A DNA stretch of 46,161 bases from UBA1924 sp963976625 (GTDB taxonomy: Bacteria; Planctomycetota; Phycisphaerae; Phycisphaerales; UBA1924). The notes beneath the pieces are model-generated. The model saw only the letters and a list, made by a program, of their open reading frames with translations, was not told where the DNA came from and did no database searches. Below, one piece after another: positions 16,895 to 24,561 of the stretch (the stretch's first letter is position 1; every line of letters starts with the position of its first letter). A program made the position numbers and the translations under genes. The stretch lies in contig CAXBLA010000023.1 in NCBI GenBank assembly GCA_963976625.1, positions 1-46,161 on the forward strand, read 5' to 3'.

Positions 16895-17656
16895 TTAGCT
16901 CTTGGCGTTGACCATCGGGTCGACCTTGATCACTTGGGCGAGGGCCTTCTTGAAGTTCTGGTCGTGCGGGTTGCCGATCCAGCGGACGACGCCGTCGGTG
17001 GACATGATGACCACGAGGGGGATGCCCTTGGATTCGAACTTGCTCAGAATACTCTGGTCCGCATCAAACAAGTTGCTGATGGTTTCCTTGTGATCCTTGA
17101 GGTAGCTGCGGACGGTTTCTTCGTCTTCGCTCTGGCCGCCGATGGCGAGTACGGCCAAGTCATCCTTGTTGTCCTTCTGGAGCTGATCGAGGATCGGCGT
17201 GGCAGCACGACATGGCGGGCACCAAGTCGCCCAGAAATCGAGAACAACAACCTTGCCCTCGGTGTTCACCTTCTCGGAGATCCAGGTCTCGTTGCCCAAG
17301 GCGACCGGCAGGGCCTTGCCCTGGTAGTCCTTGGCGTAGAGCGAATCGCCCGAGTTGTGGGTCGGCCATGCGGCGCTGGCGTAGAGAGCACTCGCGGGCT
17401 TGGTCACCTCGGTGTAGGTCGCGTTGGTCATCTTGGCACCGGCGTCATCCGCGGCAGCGTCGGCATGAGCGGCGCACATGGCGCACTTCTCGTCGCCGTC
17501 CATTTTTTCGCACATCCCGCAGGTGTCTTTGGCGCCTTCTTTGGTGGCGCAGCACGCTTTGGTTTCGCACTCAGCCTCGGCGGTCTTCGCGCCATCCGGG
17601 CCGACGAGTCCGAGCGACATACCGGCGGTCGCGATCATCATTGTGATCAGGGTCAT
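16895..17656 (-). CDS. TlpA/ResA-like thioredoxin with Cys-rich N-terminal region
   Basis: A 253-residue protein read from the ATG at 17656, which has AAGGAG eight bases upstream. It begins with a signal sequence or anchor, then a Cys-rich stretch with seven cysteines between residues 30 and 61 (CCATKEG, CGMCEKMDGDEKCAMC). A thioredoxin fold follows with active site FWATWCPPC (C146, C149), and later GIPLVVIMSTDG with the conserved cis-Pro. TlpA-type proteins are exported disulfide reductases that serve cytochrome maturation or envelope thiol homeostasis. The CxxC-x8-CxxC pattern suggests metal binding, which is an inference. The redox role is likely; the client is unknown. Confidence 0.88.
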   Translation of the reverse strand: MTLITMMIATAGMSLGLVGPDGAKTAEAECETKACCATKEGAKDTCGMCEKMDGDEKCAMCAAHADAAADDAGAKMTNATYTEVTKPASALYASAAWPTHNSGDSLYAKDYQGKALPVALGNETWISEKVNTEGKVVVLDFWATWCPPCRAATPILDQLQKDNKDDLAVLAIGGQSEDEETVRSYLKDHKETISNLFDADQSILSKFESKGIPLVVIMSTDGVVRWIGNPHDQNFKKALAQVIKVDPMVNAKS

Positions 17657-17699
17657 ATCCGTTACTCCTTGATATGGGTTCAATGCCTAGAAAAAATGT

Positions 17700-18539
17700 T
17701 CAGGCAGGGTTGATGTATCTGTGGATACCAACGGCTGCCGACACGGCAATATTCAGTGAATCCACATCATTTGCCATCGGAATCCGTACACACACCATAG
17801 CACGCCCCAGCACCGCATCGCTGAGCCCCGGGCCCTCGGCTCCGAACAACAATGCGGGCTTGTTTACCCCTTGTTTAAGGGATTCGTCGACGGTCACAGA
17901 TCGGTTATCGGGCGTAAACGCCAATGTCGTAAATCCGAGCTCGCCCAGCCTATCGAGCTGCCCAGGCAGATCCTCCACCACCGCGAACGGCACCGAGAGC
18001 ACATGCCCCATCGAGACGCGCAACGCCTTGCGGTACAATGGGTCACAGCAACGCTTGCTCAGCAGCACGCCCACGCCATCGCCGCACATGGCGGCGACGG
18101 AGCGAAACACCGACCCCACATTGTCATGGTTGCTCAAATCTTCGAGGACGATCAACGCCCGGCTGCGCTTGGCCAGTTCCATCGGGTCCGGGTTAGGCAA
18201 TCGCTGCCCGCAAGCAAGCAAACCGCGATGCATCGGGAAGCCCACGATCTCGTCGATCACGGGTTGAGCCGCACAATAGATCGGGACGCCGGCGGGCACC
18301 TGCTTCAGCAGCGGAGCGATATTGGCCGCTCGGTTCGTGCTCACCAGCAGCGAATGCACCGGGAACCGCGAGCGGATCAACTGCTCGACCACCAGCACGC
18401 CCTCGGCGATAAACAGCCCCTGATCCTCGAGATCGAGCGTTCGATCCTGCTCCGGGTTATGAGCGGCTTTGAGCCAGGCGTCTTTTTGGTTGAGAAAGAC
18501 CTCGATTCTCGGGTCTTTCGCATCATTGATTTCAATCAT
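17700..18539 (-). CDS. SpoU/TrmH-family RNA 2'-O-methyltransferase
   Basis: A 279-residue protein from the ATG at 18539; the longer frame upstream reads through a Gly-Ser repeat that is a shadow of the uppP leader. The N-terminal ~100 residues form the substrate-binding domain (LFIAEGVLVVEQLI). The SPOUT catalytic domain has LEDLSNHDNVGSVFRSVAAM (motif 1), LFGAEGPGLSD (motif 2) and DSLNIAVSAAVGIHRY (motif 3). These enzymes methylate a ribose in rRNA or tRNA with SAM; which nucleotide cannot be said. It is divergent from uppP, with about 73 bp between starts. Confidence 0.9.
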   Translation of the reverse strand: MIEINDAKDPRIEVFLNQKDAWLKAAHNPEQDRTLDLEDQGLFIAEGVLVVEQLIRSRFPVHSLLVSTNRAANIAPLLKQVPAGVPIYCAAQPVIDEIVGFPMHRGLLACGQRLPNPDPMELAKRSRALIVLEDLSNHDNVGSVFRSVAAMCGDGVGVLLSKRCCDPLYRKALRVSMGHVLSVPFAVVEDLPGQLDRLGELGFTTLAFTPDNRSVTVDESLKQGVNKPALLFGAEGPGLSDAVLGRAMVCVRIPMANDVDSLNIAVSAAVGIHRYINPA

Positions 18540-18612
18540 TGAACCGATCTTCCCTGTGTACCCGCCCGAGCCAGATCCTGAGCCAGAGCCTCTGAAAGAG
18601 AGAATAGCCTTC

Positions 18613-19572
18613 ATGCTGATCCAAGACGCCACTGAGCAAGCCATGACCATCGTCCAAGCGATCACGCTGGGCATTGTTGAGGGGATCACGGAGTACCTGC
18701 CCGTGTCCTCGACGGGGCACCTGATCATCGTATCGGATCTGCTCGGGCTCGGTGAGAGTGCGGCTCAACGATCAGCCGTCGATACCTTCAACATCGTCGT
18801 GCAGGGCGGGGCGATCCTGGCGGTGCTCGGGCTGTACTGGCCTCGCGTCCTCCAAATGATCAAGGGGCTGCTGGGCAAGGACAGCGTCGGGCTCAAGCTC
18901 GCGATCAACATCATCATCGCGTTCATCCCGGCCGTCGTGCTCGGACTGATGTTTAACGATGTGATCGAAGAAAAGCTCTTCAACACGCCATCCGTCATCA
19001 CTGCCTTAGCCCTGGGCGGGATCTTCATGATCGTGCTCGACAAGATGAAGTTCAAGCAGGTCGACACGGACGATGATTCAGAAAACGACATTACTGAACT
19101 GAGCTGGAAGCAGTCGCTGTTCATCGGGTTGATGCAGACCATCGCGATGTGGCCGGGCACGAGCCGATCGATGATGACCATCGCCGGCGGCGTGATCGTC
19201 GGGCTCAAGCCCAAGCAAGCCGCGGAGTTCAGCTTTTTGCTCGGCTTGCCCACACTCGGGGGCGCATGCGTGTACTCGCTCTATAAGAACCTCACCGAGT
19301 CGGCCGAGATGGGCACGCCCAACATGTTCGACACCCTCGGGTGGACGCCGATCATCGTGGGCATGATCGTCGCGACGATCTCCGCGGCTCTGGCGGTCCG
19401 CTGGCTCGTCAGCTTCCTCAACAAGCACGGGCTCGCGCCGTTCGGATACTACCGCCTGGTCCTCGCGGCCCTGCTCGCGATCCTGATCGCGACCGGCACC
19501 GTCAATATCGTCCCTCATGGGCAGGTCGAAACAGATGCCGCCCCAGATTCAATCCTCGATTCCAACGACTAG
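18613..19572 (+). CDS. uppP: Undecaprenyl-diphosphatase UppP (BacA)
   Basis: This integral membrane enzyme removes a phosphate from undecaprenyl diphosphate to recycle the lipid carrier used by MurG-dependent peptidoglycan synthesis. It is 319 residues long. The two catalytic signatures are present: GIVEGITEYLPVSSTGHLI near the N-terminus and WPGTSRSMMTIAGG in the middle. About eight membrane segments are visible. A cytoplasmic insert, KFKQVDTDDDSENDITELSW, is more acidic than usual. The ATG at 18613 has a purine-rich leader (AAAGAGAGAA); 18643 is an alternative. Known phenotype of the family: bacitracin resistance when overproduced. Confidence 0.95.
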   Translation: MLIQDATEQAMTIVQAITLGIVEGITEYLPVSSTGHLIIVSDLLGLGESAAQRSAVDTFNIVVQGGAILAVLGLYWPRVLQMIKGLLGKDSVGLKLAINIIIAFIPAVVLGLMFNDVIEEKLFNTPSVITALALGGIFMIVLDKMKFKQVDTDDDSENDITELSWKQSLFIGLMQTIAMWPGTSRSMMTIAGGVIVGLKPKQAAEFSFLLGLPTLGGACVYSLYKNLTESAEMGTPNMFDTLGWTPIIVGMIVATISAALAVRWLVSFLNKHGLAPFGYYRLVLAALLAILIATGTVNIVPHGQVETDAAPDSILDSND

Positions 19573-19580
19573 AGCCACCC

Positions 19581-20846
19581 ATGCAAGCCGCGACTATGAA
19601 AACATCCTTCCCCAAATCACAGATCGAGATCGTGCTCCTCGAGGGTTCACACCAAGCCGGCACCGACCAGCTCATCGGCGACGGCTTCAGCGTCCGCACG
19701 CACAAAGGGGCCCTCGAAGGCGATGCCCTCATCAACGAGATCCGCCGCGCCCACATCGTGGGTATCCGATCGAAGACCCAGATCACCAGCGATGTCCTCG
19801 CGCAGTGCGAGCGTCTGCTGGCAATCGGGTGCTGCTGCGCGGGCACGAATCAGGTCGATCTCGAAGCCGCGGCTTCCAATGGCATCGCCGTCTTCAACTC
19901 CCCCTTCTCCAACACGCGCTCCGTCGCCGAGCTGACCATCAGCGAGATCATCGCCCTCCACCGCAAGCTCACCGCCCGCTCGCACGCACTCCACACGGGC
20001 ACCTGGGACAAGAGCGCCACGGGCTCGCACGAAGTCCGAGGCAAGACGCTCGGGATCATCGGCTACGGGCACATCGGCTCGCAGATTTCGATCTTGGGCG
20101 AGGCCTTGGGCATGCGGGTGCGGTTCTTCGATACCACCTCCAAGCTCCCGCTGGGCAACGCTCAGTCCGTCGGCTCGCTCGACGAGCTCTTGCGTACCAG
20201 CGATGTTGTGACGATTCATGTCCCCGACACCAACACCACACGCCAAATGATCGGTGCCTCTGAAATTGCCAAGATGAAGCCCGGCAGCTACCTGCTCAAC
20301 AACGCCCGCGGGTCGATCGTTGATCTCGACGCGCTCAAAGCCGCTATCGAATCCGGGCACCTCGCCGGGGCGGCCATCGATGTTTTCCCGGAGGAACCGA
20401 CCAAATCCGGCGAATCCTTCACCAGCCCGCTCCAGGGGCTCGACAATGTCATCCTCACCCCCCATGTGGGCGGCTCGACCATCGAAGCACAGGAAGCCAT
20501 CAGCCTCGACATCGCCAATAAGCTCGCCCGGTTCCTGAACCAGGGCACCACCACCGGCGCGGTCAATGTGCCCGAGGTTGATCTGCCCGAGCAGCCCAGC
20601 TCGCCCGAAAACGCGGCGGCCCACCAATCGCACCGGATCCTCAACTTCCACCGCAATGTGCCCGGCGTGCTCAACAAGATCCATGAGGCGGCCGCCGTTC
20701 TGCACATCAATATCTCGGGGCAGTACCTGCAGACCAACGCCCAAATCGGGTACCTCGTGCTCGATGCGGATCCTTCGGACGCCGCCGCCCTCCACGAACG
20801 GATCAACGCGATCGAAGAATCCATCCGCACACGCATGTTGTGGTGA
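19581..20846 (+). CDS. serA: D-3-phosphoglycerate dehydrogenase with ACT domain
   Basis: SerA oxidises 3-phosphoglycerate with NAD+ in the first step of serine synthesis. At 421 residues it matches the E. coli type (~410). Signatures: RSKTQITSDVL and NTRSVAELTISEI in the substrate domain, GKTLGIIGYGHIGSQISILG for NAD binding, NNARGSIVD (catalytic Arg), DVFPEEP (Glu) and LTPHVGGSTIEAQE (His). The C-terminal ACT domain (NVPGVLNKIHEAAAVLHINI) is the usual site of feedback inhibition by serine. Starts at 19581 or 19596 are both plausible. It lies 8 bp downstream of uppP, so they probably share a transcript. Confidence 0.96.
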   Translation: MQAATMKTSFPKSQIEIVLLEGSHQAGTDQLIGDGFSVRTHKGALEGDALINEIRRAHIVGIRSKTQITSDVLAQCERLLAIGCCCAGTNQVDLEAAASNGIAVFNSPFSNTRSVAELTISEIIALHRKLTARSHALHTGTWDKSATGSHEVRGKTLGIIGYGHIGSQISILGEALGMRVRFFDTTSKLPLGNAQSVGSLDELLRTSDVVTIHVPDTNTTRQMIGASEIAKMKPGSYLLNNARGSIVDLDALKAAIESGHLAGAAIDVFPEEPTKSGESFTSPLQGLDNVILTPHVGGSTIEAQEAISLDIANKLARFLNQGTTTGAVNVPEVDLPEQPSSPENAAAHQSHRILNFHRNVPGVLNKIHEAAAVLHINISGQYLQTNAQIGYLVLDADPSDAAALHERINAIEESIRTRMLW

Positions 20847-20888
20847 GCCCGTGTGGTTATCGCCGTCCGCGCTGCGAACAATCTGGGC

Positions 20889-21542
20889 ATGATCGAGGTC
20901 CAACGCCCAGCCCCATCCATCGAACACACCCGCGTGATCGCCAACGATCTGGGTGCGGTCCTGCGTGACGGCGACATCATCCGCCTGATCGGCGAGATGG
21001 GCGCGGGCAAGACCACCTTTGTGCGCTTGCTCGCCCAGTCGTTCGGCATCAGCGAGCAAGCCGTGTCGTCGCCGACCTTTGTCATTATGAATATCTATCC
21101 GAGGGTCGATGCCGACGGCGATGATCGCCCGCCTCTGGCGCACATGGACTGCTATCGACTCGGCGATGAATCCGAGCTCGACGCGCTGGGCTGGGATCAG
21201 ATCATCGACTCGGGCGCGATCATCCTGATCGAATGGCCCGATCGGATTGCGGGTGCAATCCCGGACTCGGCCCTGACCATCCGCATCGATCATGTCGACG
21301 AGACTTCTCGTGACTTCACCTTCGAGATCCCCGACGCGTGGGCCGACCGGGCCGGGTTCGATGCAATCCGACCGCGCCCATCGACTATTTGCCCGACGAC
21401 CGGGCGGCCAGTATCGGGTGAGTCGTTGACCTGGCCGTTCGTTTCTGAACAGGCGCGGATGGCGGATCTCAACGCGTGGTTCGACGAGAAGCACACCATC
21501 TCACGCCCGATGACGCAGACCGACATCGAACAGGGCGAATAA
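20889..21542 (+). CDS. tsaE: tRNA threonylcarbamoyladenosine biosynthesis ATPase TsaE
   Basis: TsaE is the small ATPase that supports the TsaB-TsaD complex in making the t6A37 modification of ANN-decoding tRNAs. Visible: Walker A GEMGAGKTTF, SSPTFVIMNIYP, and the HMDCYRLGDESELDALGW block followed by LIEWPDRI, which are diagnostic. It is 217 residues from the ATG at 20889, with a C-terminal extension of ~60 residues beyond the usual ~150. A GTG at 20853 is possible but adds non-conserved residues. It is 42 bp downstream of serA on the same strand. TsaB, TsaC and TsaD are not in the window. Confidence 0.93.
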   Translation: MIEVQRPAPSIEHTRVIANDLGAVLRDGDIIRLIGEMGAGKTTFVRLLAQSFGISEQAVSSPTFVIMNIYPRVDADGDDRPPLAHMDCYRLGDESELDALGWDQIIDSGAIILIEWPDRIAGAIPDSALTIRIDHVDETSRDFTFEIPDAWADRAGFDAIRPRPSTICPTTGRPVSGESLTWPFVSEQARMADLNAWFDEKHTISRPMTQTDIEQGE

Positions 21543-21590
21543 CCCGATCGCGGGACGATAAATCACGCACGGGTGTGATATCGTTGGTGC

Positions 21591-22307
21591 ATGCACACAC
21601 TCGCCCAAGCCCTTGCACAAGCCACTCCACCAGCAGCCGGACAAGCAGCTGAATCCTCGGCCAACGCGTGGTCGCTCTTTGTCGACTCGTTCGACATTTT
21701 CTCGATCGCGCTGATCGTCGGGTCGCTCTTCGCGATGACGCTGATTGTGCGCATCGTCATGGATGCCCGGCGTGAGGTCATCGCGCCCGCATCGATCCAC
21801 CAGAACCTCCGCGAGCACCTGATGCAAGAGAATCTGGGCGGATTCGAGAAGGGACTCAGCGAGCAGACCAGCATTGTTTCCATCGCGGCCAACGCGGCGT
21901 ATCGCGTGCGGAGCAAGGGCAAGGACGCGATGCGCGACGCGGCGGAGCTCGCGGCGTCCAACGCGTGCGCCCGCTGGGTGCGTCCGCTCGACACCCTGCG
22001 GATCATCGGCGAACTCGGCCCGCTCGTCGGGCTCGCGGGCACGGTCTGGGGCATGATCATCGCCTTTGTCCGTCTCGGTCAAGCCGGCGGGGCGGCCGGG
22101 CCGACCGATCTCTCGCTGGGCATCTCCAAGGCGCTCTTCCACACCATGCTCGGCTTGGTGCTCGCGGTGCCGTGTTTACTGGTGTACGGGCTGTACCGAT
22201 CGATCGTTGAGAAACACTGCAACACCGCGATGGCCCAAGCCGGCGAGCTGGTGGACATGATCCCCGTTGAACACAACCAACCGAAGATGGAGCAAACGAA
22301 CGCGTGA
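21591..22307 (+). CDS. exbB: MotA/TolQ/ExbB-family proton channel protein
   Basis: A 238-residue protein with three membrane segments: one near residues 30-55 (IFSIALIVGSLFAMTLIV) and two in the C-terminal half (LGPLVGLAGTVWGMIIAF and MLGLVLAVPCLLVYGLY). GTVWGMIIAF and the Gly/Pro-rich loops are typical of ExbB/TolQ. The family forms a pentamer around an ExbD dimer and uses the proton gradient to power outer-membrane import or envelope work. The two downstream genes are ExbD-type, and the first overlaps its stop codon. The N-terminal 25 residues are Ala/Gln-rich and not clearly a signal peptide. No TonB gene is present nearby. Confidence 0.92.
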   Translation: MHTLAQALAQATPPAAGQAAESSANAWSLFVDSFDIFSIALIVGSLFAMTLIVRIVMDARREVIAPASIHQNLREHLMQENLGGFEKGLSEQTSIVSIAANAAYRVRSKGKDAMRDAAELAASNACARWVRPLDTLRIIGELGPLVGLAGTVWGMIIAFVRLGQAGGAAGPTDLSLGISKALFHTMLGLVLAVPCLLVYGLYRSIVEKHCNTAMAQAGELVDMIPVEHNQPKMEQTNA

Positions 22308-22720
22308 GATCCCGATCGATAATCTCGACCGAGGGCGCCGGCGCCCGGATCAATGTCACGCCCATGATCGATGTGGTGATGGTCTTGATTGTGTTCTATT
22401 TGCTCGTCGGGCAGCTGGCGATCGATCGCAAGGCGGCCATCGCGCTGCCGAGTTCTTCGACGGGGATCACCGAGACCCAAGATCAGGACCCGATCATCAT
22501 CGGGATCAATATCGAAGGCGCGTTGACGATCAATGGGCAGGCAATCGCAGCCGATCGCTTCGCCGGCGAGATTACCGGCATGCACACCCGATCCCCAAGC
22601 ACACCCATGCGTGTCCGTGCGCACCGTGACGCGCCCTATAGAGTCGTCCGCCCGATCATGCACCAGCTCCGCGAAGCCGGGGTATCGCAGGTTGAACTCA
22701 TGACGGAGCAAGGGTCATGA
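22304..22720 (+). CDS. exbD: ExbD/TolR-family protein, first copy
   Basis: A 138-residue protein starting with GTG that overlaps the exbB stop (GTGA). A short basic cytoplasmic tail leads into INVTPMIDVVMVLIVFYLLV, the single membrane helix with the conserved Asp that carries protons. The periplasmic domain follows. The downstream gene also begins in an ATGA overlap, so all three proteins are translationally coupled. The role is as stator partner of ExbB, transferring energy to an envelope protein, probably an outer-membrane transporter. Confidence 0.92.
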   Translation: MRSRSIISTEGAGARINVTPMIDVVMVLIVFYLLVGQLAIDRKAAIALPSSSTGITETQDQDPIIIGINIEGALTINGQAIAADRFAGEITGMHTRSPSTPMRVRAHRDAPYRVVRPIMHQLREAGVSQVELMTEQGS

Positions 22721-23202
22721 GCACAACAACTCCGCACAACTCAGAGACGGATACCAGTTACAAACGACCTCGCCCGCTCAAGCGGCGCAATGTGCTCGAA
22801 CGCAGCAGCCGATTCGGGCCCAACATGACGCCGATGGTGGATGTGACGCTGGTGATCCTGATCTTCTTTATGGCCAGCGCCACCATCGCCGGCCCGGAAT
22901 GGTTCCTGCGTGCCCAGCTGCCGGCCAAAGAGGACCCCAATGCCGCGGTGTCGGATTTCGCCCTCCCCACCCCGATGCTCAGCGCCGAACTGTACCTCCA
23001 GGACAACGAGATCATGGTCCGCGGGCTCGGCTCAACTCCTCGGTCGCTTGAGACCGTGGTCGAGCAGATCCGCACGATGGACGAATCAGCCGCGGCTGGG
23101 CTGATTTTGGGCATCCGCAGCACGGACGAGGTGCCCTACTGGGCGGTGGTCATGCTCCACGACGCCGGGGCATCGGTCTCGATGCGCGTCGCGATCCGCT
23201 GA
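22717..23202 (+). CDS. ExbD/TolR-family protein, second copy
   Basis: A 161-residue protein with a longer basic cytoplasmic tail (RPRPLKRRNVLERSSRF), then PNMTPMVDVTLVILIFFMAS with the conserved proton-binding Asp, then an external domain ending AVVMLHDAGASVSMRVAIR. Two different ExbD-type proteins after one ExbB are common in planctomycetes and suggest a mixed ExbD dimer. It is coupled by an ATGA overlap with the first copy. The next gene starts about 100 bp later and is not obviously part of this operon. Confidence 0.92.
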   Translation: MSTTTPHNSETDTSYKRPRPLKRRNVLERSSRFGPNMTPMVDVTLVILIFFMASATIAGPEWFLRAQLPAKEDPNAAVSDFALPTPMLSAELYLQDNEIMVRGLGSTPRSLETVVEQIRTMDESAAAGLILGIRSTDEVPYWAVVMLHDAGASVSMRVAIR

Positions 23203-23304
23203 AACGCGTAGGCCCGGTGCTCAGGGTATCCATATATTGGTGGCCATCGCCGATAACCGATGTATATTTGGGATACCTACATCCTCATGATCAGGAGTCA
23301 CGCT

Positions 23305-24003
23305 ATGAAACTGATGGTCTTTTCGTCGATCGCCGTGCTTTGTTCGAGCGCTCACGCAGATATGGTGCGCTACGAAAACACGAATGAAAACTTGCAGACC
23401 CTCAAAATGTACTCCGACCTTGGGCGGATGGGCCAAACACTCAACATCACCGCGAGTCCGTTCGATCAGCCCATCCCCGGCGATCTTCCCGAAGGCTCGA
23501 TCCTCATCATGGAAACCCACCACAGCGGCGGCGACTTTATCTGGATGGGCATGGGGCGCGTCACCACGGCGGCCAAATCGACCAACGCGACCCTCGTCCC
23601 CGACCCATGGGCGGGTGAATACATCTCTTACTACGGACCGCAAGGCTATGCCAACGGCGATCTCGTCGATGAATCCGCCAACTTCAACGACGGGTGGCGC
23701 ATGCTCCACGGGGCCAACGAGCTGACCGATGATCAGGGCGTGTTCTCCGTCGCAGAAGTCTTCACTGTTGCGATGGCCTTCGAGCTCAGCGACGGGATGC
23801 ACTACGGGTACGCCCAGATCGAACGGACGATCGAGATGCACGGCGGCGAGCGCGAGATCGAATGGCATCCGCTGCGTTGGGGCTACGAAACCCAAGCCGG
23901 GGTCGCGGTGTCGATCGTGCCCGCACCCGGTGCCCTCGCGTGCATGCTCATGGGCGTGTCCGGATTCGCTACGCGCCGGCGGCGATCAGGCGACGATTCA
24001 TAG
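23305..24003 (+). CDS. Exported protein with VPAPGA-type C-terminal sorting tail
   Basis: A 232-residue protein. The ATG at 23305 is preferred because GGAG precedes it by about nine bases. An N-terminal signal peptide (KLMVFSSIAVLCSSAHA) is followed by a secreted domain rich in aromatic and acidic residues, with WGYETQAG near the end. The C-terminus is VPAPGALACMLMGVSGFATRRRR: a VPAPGA motif, a hydrophobic helix and an Arg cluster. This matches the PEP-CTERM-like sorting tails common in Phycisphaerae, normally processed by an exosortase-type enzyme (not in the window). The function of the secreted domain is unknown. Confidence 0.82.
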   Translation: MKLMVFSSIAVLCSSAHADMVRYENTNENLQTLKMYSDLGRMGQTLNITASPFDQPIPGDLPEGSILIMETHHSGGDFIWMGMGRVTTAAKSTNATLVPDPWAGEYISYYGPQGYANGDLVDESANFNDGWRMLHGANELTDDQGVFSVAEVFTVAMAFELSDGMHYGYAQIERTIEMHGGEREIEWHPLRWGYETQAGVAVSIVPAPGALACMLMGVSGFATRRRRSGDDS

Positions 24004-24006
24004 TTT

Positions 24007-24504
24007 TCAATGTGAAGAATCAGGATCGGGCGTGACGAAGATCTGCAGCTTGTGCCCCTGGGCCTTGAGCCCGCGTGCCTTGCAGATCTGATCGCGCAGC
24101 TCGATGAGCCCGGGCATCTCGAGGGTCTCAACCTCGCCCGAATCCACATGGATCAGCAGCGTGTTGCCCTGCTTGCCGAAGGCGAGTTGGTAGTGCGATT
24201 GCTCGCGATCGAAGAGGACCTGCTGCACGATCGAGCATTTCTCGAGCAGCTTGAGCGTGCGGTAGACGGTGGCCTTGGAGACCTGATGCCCGTTGGACTT
24301 GAGCGCATCGAGGAGCTGGTCGGCCTCGAACAAACCATCGAAGGCGATGATCGTATCGAGGATCCGTGCACGCTCGGGGGTGTACTTGAGCCCCTCTTCC
24401 TTGAGCCCACGCCGAAACACCGCGCACAACGGCTCGATGATGTCCATCGTGTCTGCTTGGGCGTCTGGAGCGGAAGAAACTGGCTTGATCGGTTCGAGTC
24501 CCAT
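24007..24504 (-). CDS. Fur-family transcriptional regulator, atypical
   Basis: A 165-residue protein with a Fur-type winged helix: KYTPERARILDTIIAFDGLF, then LLDALKSNGHQVSKATVYRTLKLLEKCSIV. The C-terminal dimer domain is recognisable (LLIHVDSGEVETLEMPG, LKAQGHKLQIF), but the usual His-rich metal site is absent and the CxxC-type structural zinc cysteines are replaced (His and Ser at the LICLDCGK position). The start at 24504 is chosen by length; 24447 would trim an uncertain N-terminus. It is divergent from the glycosyltransferase gene, and its own end abuts the VPAPGA-tail gene. DNA binding is likely; metal sensing is doubtful. Confidence 0.85.
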   Translation of the reverse strand: MGLEPIKPVSSAPDAQADTMDIIEPLCAVFRRGLKEEGLKYTPERARILDTIIAFDGLFEADQLLDALKSNGHQVSKATVYRTLKLLEKCSIVQQVLFDREQSHYQLAFGKQGNTLLIHVDSGEVETLEMPGLIELRDQICKARGLKAQGHKLQIFVTPDPDSSH

Positions 24505-24561
24505 GCCAGATTCTAGGGGGTCTGGGCCCTTGAAATGGGTTGCCGCCTTACAATGCCCGTC

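Noticed and set aside
18469..18612. Longer uppP start with a Pro-Glu-Pro leader
   Set aside because: It overlaps the divergent methyltransferase start and lacks family residues before 18613.
19647..21494. Minus-strand open frame of 615 codons across serA and tsaE
   Set aside because: Antisense shadow caused by strong codon bias; it spans two well-recognised plus-strand genes and has Arg/Asp/Gly-heavy, motif-free text.
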